The notes under the pieces were generated by a model. That model was not told where the DNA came from. It saw only the letters and a list, made by a program, of their open reading frames with translations, and made no database searches. A stretch of 64,000 nt of DNA from Lampris incognitus (Eukaryota > Chordata > Actinopteri > Lampriformes > Lampridae). Below are positions 33,701 through 43,326 of this stretch, piece after piece (position 1 is the first letter of the stretch; each line of letters starts with the position of its first letter). Location: assembly GCF_029633865.1 (NCBI RefSeq), contig NC_079212.1, positions 86,916,172-86,980,171 of the forward strand, written 5' to 3'. The position numbers and the translations under genes are program-made.

Positions 33701-36700
33701 TGTACAAATATCCTGATGACTAACACAGTCATTGGTATACATTGTGAACAGCAAAGGTGAAAGTACACAACCTTATGGTACCGCAGTCTGAGTGCTGCTG
33801 ACAGATGCCTGTCCTCCACGGACGTGGACATACCGTTGCCTCTCAGTAAGGAAGTTGTATATCCATTTTATGAGGGTATGATTTACACCCATGCTACTCA
33901 GCTTCACTGTCAACAGATCTGCCTGGACAGTATTAAAGGCAGAAGAGAAATCAGCAAACTGTATGTACACATAAGCTGACGGGGTTTCCAGATGTTGGAA
34001 CTTGGTTCAACTTGGTTCAAAAGTGTTACTGTGGCATCCTCCATACCCCTCTTTGGTCTATATGCAAATTGTAAAACATCCATCTGATCATTGGTTTCAG
34101 ACTTTAACTGAGACAGAACAATTTGGTAACTACTGAAGTTAGCACTACTGGTCTAAAATAGTAGTAGAATTATTTTAGACATTTTCCACGACCTCAGAAT
34201 TATTTCTAAGTCCAGCGATTCTTGAAAGAGTTTAGTGAATACAGGACTGAACGGCTCACAACACCTTTGTAGTGTATGCCCATCCATTCTATCACAGATC
34301 CCAGTTTACGGATGATGGCACATTATAAATCACCGCGATGGTGCCTCATTAAAAAATACATTAATATACTCATAAAAACCTAAAAACAAGACATTGACCA
34401 CCAACAAACAGAGCTCTCATGTGCACATGCACATGAGAGTGTGTCAGCTGCAGAGCAGAGCCACCTCTCAGATAGACATTACATGTCAGGTAGACATAAG
34501 AGAATTAGTTTTAAAAAAAAGTCAAAAGAAAACTTCAGAGACCAATGACGGCAGGAAATCAAGGGTGAATATTGTGGCATTCTCAAAATGAAAAGCCCTG
34601 AAAATGGACAAGGATTCACAAGTGATGCCAAAGTTGCTTGTTTTATCTTGGACAGGTAACGAACCCCATTACTCTTTTTTTTTTGCCCCCATGTCTTCAC
34701 TATCTGCAATTTCTTGTGAGTCCTTACTTTTGTGGGTCAAATGCTTTACACGAGGAAGCAACTGTTAACTAGGTAAGTCGTTGCATCTCATAGAAAGGCT
34801 CAACAATCAAAGTGCAAGAACAATGATATATCGACTGTTTTAGAAAGCGAGCAAAAACCTCCAGGGAAAATCCATACAGAATTCACCCAGTGGACCTTCA
34901 ATTCAAACATTTGAAATAACTAAACTATAGTTATGAGTCAATAATATTGTGTGCTTATAATTTTGTTCACTTTTACAGGAATTTCCTGAGACAAAAGCAC
35001 TGTGAAACCTGCTGTAAAGCAAGAGTATCACTTACTTAAAAACCCGCTCAAGATAAACCAATACCACGAATAACATGTAAGTAGTTCATGTAAGGGGGAA
35101 AAAAAATTCACTGAGTCAAATAATCCGGTTGGGAAATCTACTCCTGTATTTTCACAATGTGTGTCTGGTGTGTGTCTGTGTGAGAGTCTATAAACGGCCA
35201 AACTAAAGCACTTGGGGCCTTGATTCTTTTTGGAGGTTATTGGGGATGATCGGGGGCACCTATAAAAAAATAGCAGAACATTAATTAAAATTATCCATAA
35301 TTATGCATAAATATGCTAAATTTGCATTTTTCTACAAATGGCTAAAAACCACTTTTCTCGGCATTTCAGATGATTTTGAGCATCTTTGATTTTTTCCCCT
35401 ATATAAAAAAAATTTCTGGGACTTAGAAATGTTTTGGCATTATGCAAAATATGCATTTTTGCAATAATGCACTTATGATCCTCATTTTTTTTTGGAGGTG
35501 GTAGGTATTGTTCCAGAGAGGACCAGAAAAATAGCAGAAAATTAAAATTATGCATAATTATGCAAAATATGCATTTTTGCAATAATGCACTTATGATCCT
35601 CATTTTTTTTTGGAGGTGGTAGGTATTGTTCCAGAGAGGACCAGAAAAATAGCAGAAAATTAAAATTATGCATAATAATGCAAAATGTGCATTTTTCTAA
35701 AAATGGCTAAAAACCACTTTTCTCGGCATTTCAGATGATTCTGAGCATTTGGGGGGAGGGAGTTGGAGTGGGGGGGGTTTAGGGGCAGGGGGAAGGCGGT
35801 TAGCTGGCAGGATGAAGAGGAGGGAGATTTAGACGGGTGGATAACCAGACGGCTACTTTGTAGTGGGGTTCTTCGAGTTTTCTTATATAGTCAATTAATT
35901 TTCTCATAAGACTGTTTTTATAACTTGATTAAGTGGGGGGGACGGTTATTTCTGACAGCATATTGACAACTTTAAATCGAAAATACCCCGAATAATGATT
36001 CTAATGAAGGCCAGCAGACACCCCATTTTTTATACCATAAACATGCCAACTTTATGCCTTCTCATAGCCTATGACATAGCCTGTAACTACCAACACGATG
36101 CTGCATACTACCACTATAAAGTCGATCCACTAATCCTTCAACAGTTTAAATTTTCTGTAAAATGCCTTATACACAGTATAACAGACAGAAATTGCTAAAT
36201 TTCCCTCATAACTTTCACTTGGCATCGTCTGCAAAAGCTAACAAAAAGCTAGACATAATTTCAGGCACAGGCGTTTCTAGCCCATTTTTGGAGGGTGCTG
36301 CAGCACCCCTAAAATTGAAGATATATTGTATTTTTTTCCTGTACGTCCATGTTTAATAAGCTGAAGAAATGTCAAAACCATATCCAGTATATGGTTTAAA
36401 CGTAATATATTAACAACAAAAATACAGCACCCCCCCCCCCCCGTGCTTCGAAAAAGGTTTGATCCACCCCCCAAATGTATCTTGCCTGGCCGGCCAGCAC
36501 TCTGGGTGCTCAGCACCCCTAAAGCTCTGACCCTAGAATCGCCCCTGGAAGCTCGAGATAATCTCGAGAGAAAGGTCAATGGCACGTCTGACTGTGACGT
36601 GGAAGCTGTGAAAAGAATCCTGCACCCAAATGCTGTCGATAACAGGAGCAAACAAATGCACGTTGCAAAAATGGCTAACATTTACAGAACAAACCTATTT

Positions 36701-36949
36701 TTTGGTCGTATTCACCTCGTCATTTATTTGCAAGATTCACTATTGCGCACCGCGAGGGCTACTGGGCCACGTTTCATGCGGTGCGCGGCCATAACGGGGG
36801 GAGGCAGAGTGCCGAGACGCGACTAACGACAGTGAGACGAGTTGCTTTACCTGTTGCGCAATCTGTGAGATCTGAGAGGCTGTGATAGTGGTGGGGATGG
36901 TGACAGTCTGCGAGTCAGTACCATTGCTGCCCTGCTGGACTTCTTCCAT
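20455..36949 (-). CDS. atf1: ATF1, CREB-family bZIP transcription factor
   Basis: Seven coding exons on -, in order: 36949-36851, 31594-31472, 31328-31231, 31158-31025, 22187-22005, 21650-21497 and 20599-20455. The sum is 936 bp, or 311 residues plus stop, with all junctions GT-AG and in frame. ATF1 binds cAMP response elements as a dimer and is activated by phosphorylation of its kinase-inducible domain; RRPSYR holds the PKA serine. The Q2 region ([32 protein letters not shown]) fits ATF1 better than CREB1. The bZIP basic region is [20 protein letters not shown], followed by a short leucine zipper ending DLYCVKTG. Unlike human ATF1, it keeps a CREB-like Q1 exon. The 8.8-kb intron between exons 4 and 5 holds a nested L2. 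Confidence 0.93.
20975..21095 (-). mobile_element. LINE 3' tail fragment
   Basis: AATCAGAATCAGGTTTATTG...ACTTAACATAGAGTAACA is a common fish LINE 3' end, in the atf1 intron. Confidence 0.5.
21497..21650 (-). CDS. atf1: atf1 exon 6: QTYQIR region and start of basic region
   Basis: It encodes [20 protein letters not shown], then [12 protein letters not shown] and [14 protein letters not shown], ending AACAG|GTACAG. Confidence 0.95.
22005..22187 (-). CDS. atf1: atf1 exon 5: Q2 activation domain
   Basis: The acceptor is TACTGCAG|TTACC. It encodes [20 protein letters not shown], then LTMTNSG and [14 protein letters not shown], donor G|GTGTGT. The Q2 domain contacts TAF4 of TFIID in CREB-family proteins. 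Confidence 0.95.
22710..22840 (-). mobile_element. 3' half of the unnamed retroelement, copy 3
   Basis: It shares the CCCAGCCCACAGCAGTGCAA and CATACCCAAAACCTACAAGA segments (complemented) with the copies at 3444 and 5274. Confidence 0.55.
22845..23025 (-). mobile_element. 5S rRNA-derived SINE fragment
   Basis: On -, GCTAAACAGG, GGGCTTGGCTAGTTCTTGGA and GGGAGACCTCTTGGGAA follow the 3' half of 5S rRNA (GCTAAGCAGGG...TTAGTACTTGGATGGGAGACC). It continues GCCAGTAGGGGGCAG, a known fish SINE body. Confidence 0.65.
23524..23762 (-). mobile_element. V-SINE with internal (AC)n
   Basis: The complement tail CCAAGCTGCTTATCCC...TCGCGGGATGCTGGAGCC is followed by (AC)n at 23649-23733 and GACTGTGGGAGGAAACC. 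Confidence 0.75.
24612..24677. repeat. (AG)n microsatellite
   Basis: About 33 AG units inside the L2. Confidence 0.97.
24745..25112 (-). mobile_element. tRNA-derived SINE, second family
   Basis: It is the reverse complement of the element at 32215-32645: TTCTCTCCAATTGTACTTTG...GATCCGGGGAGGGCTGCAGA...CGCAGACACGGCCAATTGTG. Part of the tRNA head is lost. It is nested in the L2. Confidence 0.8.
26029..28068 (-). mobile_element. RTE-like LINE insertion with 20-bp target duplication (copy C)
   Basis: On -, frames at 27383-26724 ([32 protein letters not shown]) and 26727-26062 ([27 protein letters not shown]) encode most of the reverse transcriptase, with a frameshift near 26725. The region 28060-27400 is decayed. 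The tail is (TAG)n on -, at 26029-26046. A perfect 20-bp direct repeat flanks it at 26009-26028 and 28069-28088. Confidence 0.92.
28102..28206 (-). mobile_element. V-SINE 3' part in the L2
   Basis: ATCCATCCATCC then GAACCGCTTATCCTGTTCTC...GGCGGGGAGACACCCTGG. Flanks TGATCTGATATT and TGATTTGATATT form a 12-bp target duplication with one mismatch. Confidence 0.8.
30060..30235 (-). mobile_element. tRNA-like SINE, third family
   Basis: On -, GCTGGCTCACCTGGTAGAAC (A-box region) and GGGTTAAAATCC (degenerate B-box) precede a purine-rich body (CCCCTCTCTCTC complement). It matches a frequent fish repeat. Confidence 0.55.
30236..30681. other. Unassigned intron sequence
   Basis: Nothing recognised; part of the large atf1 intron. 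Confidence 0.5.
30682..30741. repeat. (AC)n microsatellite
   Basis: About 30 AC units. Confidence 0.97.
31025..31158 (-). CDS. atf1: atf1 exon 4: second half of KID
   Basis: It encodes [20 protein letters not shown], then [16 protein letters not shown], with donor A|GTACGC. KILNEL is the helix that contacts the KIX domain of CBP/p300 in CREB. Confidence 0.95.
31231..31328 (-). CDS. atf1: atf1 exon 3: KID with PKA phosphosite
   Basis: The acceptor is TTCACAG|GGC. It encodes [18 protein letters not shown], then [14 protein letters not shown], ending TACAG|GTACCC. The Ser of RRPSY is the known PKA target in CREB and ATF1. Confidence 0.95.
31472..31594 (-). CDS. atf1: atf1 exon 2: CREB-like Q1 segment
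   Basis: It is 41 codons, phase 0 at both ends (TTCCAG|ATG ... CCACAG|GTGAGA). It reads [18 protein letters not shown] and [12 protein letters not shown], matching the CREB1 Q1 domain. Human ATF1, as I recall it, lacks this exon. Being a multiple of 3, it could be skipped without a frameshift. Confidence 0.93.
31795..32080 (-). mobile_element. LINE 3' UTR copy (same family as 22590-22710)
   Basis: CAAGTCAAGTCCATTTTATT...CAATATCACAAATTACAAAT is shared with 22585-22640 and is a common fish retroelement 3' end. Confidence 0.6.
32215..32645 (+). mobile_element. tRNA-derived SINE, second family, full copy
   Basis: The head has full matches to the A-box (TAGCGTAGCGG) and B-box (GGTTCGAATCC). The body reads GACACAATTGACCGTGTCTA and AAGAAGCGGCTGGCGACTCC, and the A-rich end is TTGGGGAGAAAAAGGGG. 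Confidence 0.87.
32951..34290 (-). mobile_element. CR1/Rex1-like LINE, decayed
   Basis: On -, [39 protein letters not shown] and TFADDAAL mark the reverse transcriptase with stops. It ends at the ATGAATGAATGAAAGAAACC complement, a (TTCA)n LINE tail. Confidence 0.75.
34291..35215. other. Unassigned intron sequence
   Basis: There is only a near-palindrome CTCTCATGTGCACATGCACA at 34413-34438. Confidence 0.5.
35216..35750. repeat. Tandem repeat of AT-rich ATGCAT units
   Basis: A unit of about 113 bp (TTGCAATAATGCACTTATGA...AGCAGAAAATTAAAATTATG) occurs near 35460 and 35573. Flanking partial units share GGCTAAAAACCACTTTTCTC (35340 and 35706). Confidence 0.85.
35751..36267. other. Unassigned intron sequence
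   Basis: There is a G-rich stretch at 35749-35795. No gene was seen. Confidence 0.45.
36268..36548. mobile_element. Possible hAT-like MITE
   Basis: CAGGCGTTTCTAGCCC at the left and TAGAATCGCCCCTG at the right, with GGGTGCTGCAGCACCCC-like motifs at both sides. The target duplication is unclear. Confidence 0.4.
36851..36949 (-). CDS. atf1: atf1 exon 1 coding part
   Basis: ATG 36949-36947 is chosen as the first ATG after an acceptor (TTTGTCCCCCAG|TGACC). It encodes 33 codons, [15 protein letters not shown]...[10 protein letters not shown], donor [21 protein letters not shown] aligns with AHISHIAQQ of human ATF1. Confidence 0.93.
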
Positions 36950-37124
36950 GGTCACTGGGGGACAAATAGATCAATGGTGACGTTTCACAATTAGCCAAAC
37001 TTAAGCCAGACAGCGGTCGCCGGAGCGCGCGTCCTCGCGGGTCGCTTCGCCCCGGGACCGGACCGCTACGGCCGGCGTGAGGCGCGACCACGGACGCTGC
37101 CTAGGAGCCACAGATTTACGTCAA

Positions 37125-37813
37125 ATCACGTCCATGGTGTAGAGACCCCCTATCCTGCAGATTTTCTTTGCAACCCTGAATAGGTAGCTGTTTGTAGTAA
37201 TTCAGCAGTGAATGTCAAGAGTTTGCACACCTTGCATAATTAAGTGCTGCGAGATGATTGGTCAAGTACAAGCAGGGCTACCTATGCAGGGTTACAATGA
37301 CAATCTGCACGTTAGGGAGGGGGTCCTTGAGGACTGGGTTGAGAAACACTCGCAGTGTTTCTCAACCCAGTCCTCAAGGACCCCCTATCCTGCAGATTTT
37401 CTTTGCAACCCTGAATAGGTACATGTTTGTAGTAATTCAGCAGTGAATGTCAAGAGTTTGCACACCTTGCATAATTAAGTGCTGCGAGATAATTGGTCGA
37501 GTAAGTACAAAGCAGAGCTACCTATGCAGGGTTGCAAAGACAATCTGCAGGTTAGGGAGGGGGTCCTTGAGGACTATCAGTGTTTCTCAACCCAGTCCTC
37601 AAGGACCCCCTATCCTGCAGATTGTCTTTGCAACCCTGAATAGGTACCGGTTTGTAGTAATTCAGCAGTGAATGTCAAGAGTTTGCACACCTTGCATAAT
37701 TAAGTGCTGCGAGATGGTTGGTCGAGTAAGTACAAGCAGGGCTACCTATGCAGGGTTACAATAACAATCTGCAGGATAGGGGGTCCTTGAGGACTGGGTT
37801 GAGAGAAACACTG
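37125..37813. mobile_element. Three tandem hAT-like MITE copies
   Basis: Units of about 225-235 bp with ends CAGTGTTTCTCAACCCAGTC and its complement lie at about 37125-37350 (5' end lost), 37353-37576 (3' end lost) and 37578-37813. They share TAATTCAGCAGTGAATGTCA. Confidence 0.8.
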
Positions 37814-37849
37814 ATCTAGAAACACCCAAGTCAAAACGCGCCTTGACAA

Positions 37850-38800
37850 GCGACTTCCTCTGCGCTTCGTGCGTGCGCCCGGGCGGCTAAGGTGGCGTAA
37901 TTGGGAGCCGGCGGCGTAATTAGGAGCCGGCGGCGCCCCCCCCCCCCCGCAAAACCCGGGGAATCGCTAAATTACAACGCGTGGCTTCTATATCCCCCGA
38001 GCGACGGAGGTTCGACGGCACACGTTCGCGGGGTTCGCTCAGCTTTAAAGCCGGAACCAAGCAGCCGCTGGCGGCGACGCCGGCTAACAGCGGCTAGTGC
38101 AGCATTGCTGGCCGCGCCGCACTAGAAGCTGCCCGAACTTTTCAGTTCGCCGCCTATAACGGCGCGCCTATAGGCGGCGAACTGAAAAGTTCTGCCCCAC
38201 AGGACGGACGGCGCTTTTGTCTCCGTGAGCAAATACGCGCTACACTGTCACTGGCACGCAAGTCCCCGCGTCAATAGACGTCAGCGACACGGGCGGCCAT
38301 TAGACGCTAACTACACCTTCCCTTTTCGTAAAACGACGACGCGGCAGCCGCCGTCGCCGCCGCCATTACACCCGCGCCTCCTCGTCGGGAGCGCCGCTCC
38401 GCCGCGGAACGTCGGTCCGTCCCGACTCGAAGAGAGGTTACCTTCCGAGACGGCCGTGCGCCGCTGCTCTTGTTCACGGCGGGGACCGATAGTTTTGTTT
38501 TAAGTTTGTAAACGGGAGTGGAGCGGGACAGGAAGGTTGATTAGCAACCGGCTAAGGGCTAAAAATACAGAAAAGGCCAGCCATCAAATATGGCTCGGCG
38601 GCGGCGGGGCTTTTTTTTTGGGTTTTTTTTTTTGTCCTCCGACAGGAAAAAGGCGGTGCCAAGCTAGCCAGGCCGCCTGACGTAGCGTTACCTTTCGGCT
38701 TCGTGATTGGCGGAGAGGTTTGAAAAGGACTCCTGTGATTGGCTACAGCCACTGAAAACGCTGTCGGGAGTGGGAAGCGGAGACCTTCCAGCAGGAGCCG
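37850..38800 (-). promoter_or_regulatory. atf1: atf1 CpG-island promoter
   Basis: This is CpG-dense DNA upstream of the atf1 ATG. On -, two CCAAT boxes (complements at 38738-38742 and 38706-38710, 32 bp apart) and a CRE-like CTACGTCA (38685-38678) precede a possible first non-coding exon ending CGGAAG|GTAACC at 38442. The order fits a TATA-less NF-Y/CREB-type promoter. Exon 1 and the start site are inferred. Confidence 0.6.
38135..38192. repeat. Perfect 24-bp inverted repeat in the CpG island
   Basis: Arms 38135-38158 and 38169-38192 are exact complements around a 10-nt GC-rich loop ACGGCGCGCC. Confidence 0.93.
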
Positions 38801-38805
38801 AGGCG

Positions 38806-39305
38806 GCCATTGTGCCGGGTCTCAGCAGGGCTGTGCCGCCCGGCCAGACTGTGCCGGGTCTCAGACCGGCCGGGTCTCAGCAGGGCCGCACCGCCCGGTC
38901 AGCCGGTGCCGGGTCTGGGTCTCAGCAGGGCCGCACCGCCCGGTCAGCCGGTGCCGGGTCTGGGTCTCAGCAGGGCTGTACCGCCCGGTCAGCCGGTGCC
39001 GGGTCTCAGCAGGGCCGCACCGCCCGGTCAGCCGGTTCCGGGTCTCAGCAGCGCTGTACCGCCCGGTCAGCCGATTCCGGGTCTCAGCAGGGCCGCACCG
39101 CCCGGTCAGCCGGTTCCGGGTCTCGGCAGGGCTGTACCGCCCGATCAGCTGGTTCCGAGTCTGAGCAGGGCTGCACCGACCAGTCAGCCGGTTCCGGGTC
39201 TCAGCAGGGCCGCACCGCCCAGTACGCCGGTACCGGGTCTCAGCAGGGCCGCACCGCCCGGTCAGCCGGTGCCGGGTCTCAGACCTGCCGGGTCTGAGCA
39301 GGGCC
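38806..39305. repeat. GC-rich minisatellite, 39-bp unit
   Basis: About a dozen units of CTCAGCAGGGCCGCACCGCC plus CGGTCAGCCGGTGCCGGGT occur; a few are 45 bp. All unit lengths are multiples of three, so frames stay open on both strands. I do not consider them genes. Confidence 0.92.
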
Positions 39306-39983
39306 GCACCGCCTGGGGCTTCACTGCTCCACAGGAGTCGAATAAGACACAGCGAAATGTGGCGGCGGTCCTTTCTGAGTCCATACGGAACAAGGCTGCT
39401 TATTCCGTGTAGCCACACTTGGAGTAGTAAACATGAGACCCCAGGAATCATAATGAAACCATCAGTAGGCTGCTGCTCGCTCGCTAGCTGGGGGCAGTGA
39501 TGGCCTCTGCCTCCTCAAGGCCTCCTCCGAGACGGAGGCTCTTACACAAACGTCGAGATGAATGGGAGGGAGACTAGGAATGTGCTTATTAATTATACAT
39601 ACAACTCCTTATGGCAAACATTTCTGGAAGTGTCCACGTGATGACATGGACTGGAATGTAGTATGGACTCTTTAATGATAAGTTTTGTGTCACCAACAAA
39701 GTTAAGAGATGCATATTTCAAAACAATTCATCGTTTTTCCAACAAATCAGAAACTTAAACCAATACAAACCTGCCACTGATGTAAAATGCGTTTGTGTGT
39801 GATTGTGATGCTGAAACAATTTCACACTTATTTTATGGATGAATATGTGTGGGACTATTTTGGCTCGAGGTTGAACGTACGTTTGAAAGAACAGGTGGCG
39901 TTAAAGTTCATTTGAATATGGAGGATATTTCCTTTTTCATGAAAGAAAAACAAGGAGAGAGAGACATTTTTTTGGGTTAAATC
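39306..39983. other. Unassigned sequence
   Basis: No gene or clear repeat was seen. Confidence 0.5.
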
Positions 39984-39999
39984 TCTTTATTTCATATGG

Positions 40000-40896
40000 G
40001 GAATGACAGATGGGGTCAAGGTGGAGGTGGGATTACATCAAGGATCGGCTCTGAGCCCTTTCTTGTTTGCAATGGTGATGGGCAGGTTGACGGACAAGAT
40101 CAGGCAGGAGTCTCCATGGACGATGATGTTCGCGGATGACATTGTGATCTGTAGCGAGAGTAGGGAGCAGGTGGAGGAGAGCCTGGAGAGGTGGAGGTAT
40201 GCACTGGATAGAAGAGGAATGAAAGTCAGTAGGAGCAAGATGGAATACCTATGTGAGAATGAGAGAGAGGACAGTGGAATGTTGAGGAGGCAAGGAGTGG
40301 AGGTGACGAAGGCGTATGAGTTTAAATACTTGGGGTCAACTGTCCAAAGTAATGAGGAGTGCAGTAGAGAGGTGAAGAAGAGAGTGCAGGCAGGGTGGAG
40401 TGGGTGGAGAAGAGTGTCAGGGGTGATGTGTGACAGAAGGGTATCAGCAAGAGTTAAAGTGAAGGTTTACAAGATGGTCGTGAGACCAGCTATGTTATAT
40501 GGTTTGGAGACAGTGGCACTGACGAAAAGACAGGAGGTGGAGCTGGAGGTGGCAGAGATGAAGATGATAAGATTTTCACTGGGAGTAACGAAGAAGGACA
40601 GGATTAGGAACGAGTATATTAGAAGGACCGCTCAAGTTGGACGGTTGGAGACAAAGCAAGAGAGGCAAGACTGAGATGGTGTGGACATGTGTGGAGGAGA
40701 GATGCTGGTTATATTGGGAGAAGGATGCTGAATATGGAGCTGCCAGGGAAGAGGAGAAGAGGAAGGCCAAAGAGGAGGTTTATGGACGTGGTGAGGGAGG
40801 ACATGCAGGTGGCTGGTGTGACAGAGGAAGATGCAGAGGACAGGAAGAGATGGAAACGGATGATCCGCTGTGGCGACCCCTAACGGGAGCAGCCGA

Positions 40897-40926
<30 letters not shown>
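40000..40926 (+). mobile_element. RTE-like LINE, 5'-truncated (copy D)
   Basis: It starts inside the reverse transcriptase ([20 protein letters not shown]) and reads FADDIVI and [14 protein letters not shown] one-base T deletion near 40645 shifts the frame before [14 protein letters not shown]. The tail is (TAG)n at 40898-40926. Flanks 39984-39999 and 40927-40942 form a 16-bp target duplication with one mismatch. Confidence 0.93.
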
Positions 40927-40927
<1 letters not shown>

Positions 40928-40942
40928 CTTTATTTCTTATGG

Positions 40943-41944
40943 TAAATTTTACATTCACAAATGCCAATGGTCAAGTGAAAGACCACATATTGTTCAGTTT
41001 AAGATGGAACTTAACTATTATTTTGAATCTCTGTGAAATATGAAAAACAAAAAAAGCCATTAACACTTTGAAAATATGTGATGCCTTGAACATATGTATT
41101 TATTTTTTCCATTGCCCCCTGCTGTATTGCTTATAGTTGTTTGTTTTTAAAAAAAATGTTTATGTTCTCTTTGTAATGTTTTGAATTGGATATAAATAAA
41201 GTTTTGTTAAAAAAAACAATGGGGGGTGTGAATGGGAGGACTCTACCCATGGCTTGACTGTCTTGACTGTCAGACAAGATCCATTCAGGGCACACTGCTC
41301 AGCGGGCCAGCGAGAACTTCCTGTGTGCGGAGACGTGAGGAGGAGTGTCCGGAGAGGGACATGCTAGTTAAGGCAGGATAGCCAGGGTTCCTCACGCGTC
41401 ACCGGGACCTGCCATGGCAACGACACGCCTCCAGTGAACGTTTTAACTATGTGTCCAATAAACAAAAGGTTAAATTGTATTGTAGTTACATGACTCCATC
41501 CATACAATCAAACGCTAGAACATCTATCCTATCCCTTACCAGTTTGATGACAAACACTGCGGTAGGGAAAAAGCTGAAAGTAGAAGACGTTTAAACACAC
41601 AATATTTCATATATTATGACAATTATAAATAATACAATGAATGCAAACTTTATAAACATGGCCACATTATAAGCCTACGTTTGTTTTAAAAGTTTAAAAT
41701 GTTTTACTAAAGACAACAAAATGTTTTGTGTGTTATTGATTATTTTGAGTGCACTTTTCACCCTGCACAGTGTTGGAGGATATCTGAACTTTTGAGAACT
41801 ACGTTGAAAATTACTCCCACCCCCTCCTTATTTTCATCTCTAAAAGGCGGAAAACTTCGTTGTGAGTACAGTTCTAATTTACAACTAAGACTTTACAAAT
41901 TCAGTAATAGAAAGCTTAAAAAGGGACATAGACAAGCTTGTGTT

Positions 41945-41946
<2 letters not shown>
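40943..41946. other. Unassigned AT-rich sequence
   Basis: No gene was seen; an (AT)n run follows at 41947-41975. Confidence 0.5.
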
Positions 41947-41975
<29 letters not shown>

Positions 41976-41978
<3 letters not shown>

Positions 41979-43195
41979 TCACCGGCCACTTTATTAGGCA
42001 CACCTGTCCAACTGCTTGTTAACGCAAATTTCTAATCAGCCAATCACATGGCAGCAACTCAATGCATTTAGGCATGTTGACATGGTCAACACGATCTGCT
42101 GCAGTTCAAACCGAGCATCAGAATGGGGAAGAAAAGTGATTTAAGTGACTTTGAACGTGGCATGGTTGTTGGTGCCAGACGGGCTGGTCTGAGTATTTCA
42201 GAAACTGCTGATCTACTTGGATTTTCACGCACAACCATCTCTAGGGTTTACAGAGAATGGTCCGAAAAAGAGAAAATATCCAGTGAGCGGCAGTTCTGTG
42301 GGCGAAAATGCCTTGTTGATGCCAGAGGTCAGAGGAGAATGGCCAGACTGGTTCGAGCTGATAGAAAGGCAACAGTAACTCAAATAACCACTCATTACAA
42401 CCGAGGTATGCAGAAGAGCATCTCTGAACGCACAACACGTCAAACCTTGAGGCAGATGGGCTACAGCAGCAGAAGACCACACCGGGTGCCACTACTGTCA
42501 GCTAAGAACGGGAAACTGAGGCTACAATTCGCACAGGCTCACCAAAATTGGACAATAGAAGATTGGAAAAACGTTGCCTGGTCTGATGAGTCTCGATTTC
42601 TGCTGCGACATTCGGATGGTAGGGTCAGAATTTGGCATCAACAACATGAAAGCATGGATCCATCCTGCCTTGTATCAACGGTTCAGGCTGGTGGTGGTGG
42701 TGTAATGGTGTGGGGGATATTTTCTTGGCACACTTTGGGCCCCTTAGTACCAATTGAGCATCGTGTCAACGCCACAGCCTACTTGAGTATTGTTGCTGAC
42801 CATGTCCATCCCTTTATGACCACAGTGTTCCCATCTTCTGATGGCTACTTCCAGCAGGATAACGCGCCATGTCATAAAGCTCGAATCATCTCAGACTGGT
42901 TTCTTGAACATGACAATGAGTTCACTGTACTCAAATGGCCTCCACAGTCACCAGATCTCAATCAAATAGAGCACCTTTGGGATGTGGTGGACCGGGAGAT
43001 TCGCATCATGGATGTGCAGCCGACAAATCTGCAGCAACTGCGTGATGCTATCATGTCAATATGGACCAAACTCTCTGAGGAATGTTTCCAGTACCTTGTT
43101 GAATCTATGCCACGAAGGATTAAGGCAGTTCTGAAGGCAAAAGGGGGTCCAACCCGGTACTAGCAAGGTGTACCTAATAAAGTGGCCAGTGAGTG
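41976..43195 (+). mobile_element. Tc1/mariner transposon copy 2 (DD36E type), intact frame
   Basis: The ends are CACTCACCGGCCACTTTATT and CACTTTATTAGGTACACC-type complement, with TA on both sides (41974-41975 and 43196-43197), inside an (AT)n microsatellite. At 1220 bp it has the same length as copy 1. Confidence 0.95.
42123..43163 (+). CDS. Tc1-like DD36E transposase, full length (346 aa)
   Basis: The frame is open from ATG 42123 to TAG. Residues 1-60 are a helix-turn-helix ([19 protein letters not shown]), and a second DNA-binding region follows to about 120. The catalytic residues are D155 (AWSDESRF), D246 ([10 protein letters not shown]) and E283 (QIEHLWD). I count 36 residues between the second Asp and the Glu, where classic Tc1 has 34. 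This spacing is reported for the Incomer (DD36E) group. The motif reads NQIE rather than NPIE: a Pro-to-Gln change at residue 281 that copy 1 does not share. All three acidic residues are present, but the Gln next to the catalytic Glu may reduce activity. Confidence 0.92.
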   Translation: MGKKSDLSDFERGMVVGARRAGLSISETADLLGFSRTTISRVYREWSEKEKISSERQFCGRKCLVDARGQRRMARLVRADRKATVTQITTHYNRGMQKSISERTTRQTLRQMGYSSRRPHRVPLLSAKNGKLRLQFAQAHQNWTIEDWKNVAWSDESRFLLRHSDGRVRIWHQQHESMDPSCLVSTVQAGGGGVMVWGIFSWHTLGPLVPIEHRVNATAYLSIVADHVHPFMTTVFPSSDGYFQQDNAPCHKARIISDWFLEHDNEFTVLKWPPQSPDLNQIEHLWDVVDREIRIMDVQPTNLQQLRDAIMSIWTKLSEECFQYLVESMPRRIKAVLKAKGGPTRY

Positions 43196-43215
43196 TATAT
43201 ATATGTATATATATT

Positions 43216-43326
43216 TCCATTATCCAAAGCGCTTATCCTGATCTCAGGGTCGCGGGGATGCTGCCTATCCCAGCAGTCACTGAGCAGAGGAGACACCCTG
43301 GACAGGCCGCCAGGCCATCACAGGGT
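43216..43326 (-). mobile_element. V-SINE 3' part
   Basis: CCAAAGCGCTTATCCTGATC...GACAGGCCGCCAGGCCATCA is the tail half in reverse orientation. Confidence 0.75.

Noticed and set aside
36950-36955. GTG start giving MTMEEV for atf1
   Set aside because: The splice acceptor lies at this point and the ATG at 36949 is the first true start, though MTME resembles the CREB1 N-terminus.
38707-39451. Long open frames on both strands with SQQGRTARSAG-like repeats
   Set aside because: The minisatellite period is a multiple of three, so all frames stay open; there is no start context or domain.
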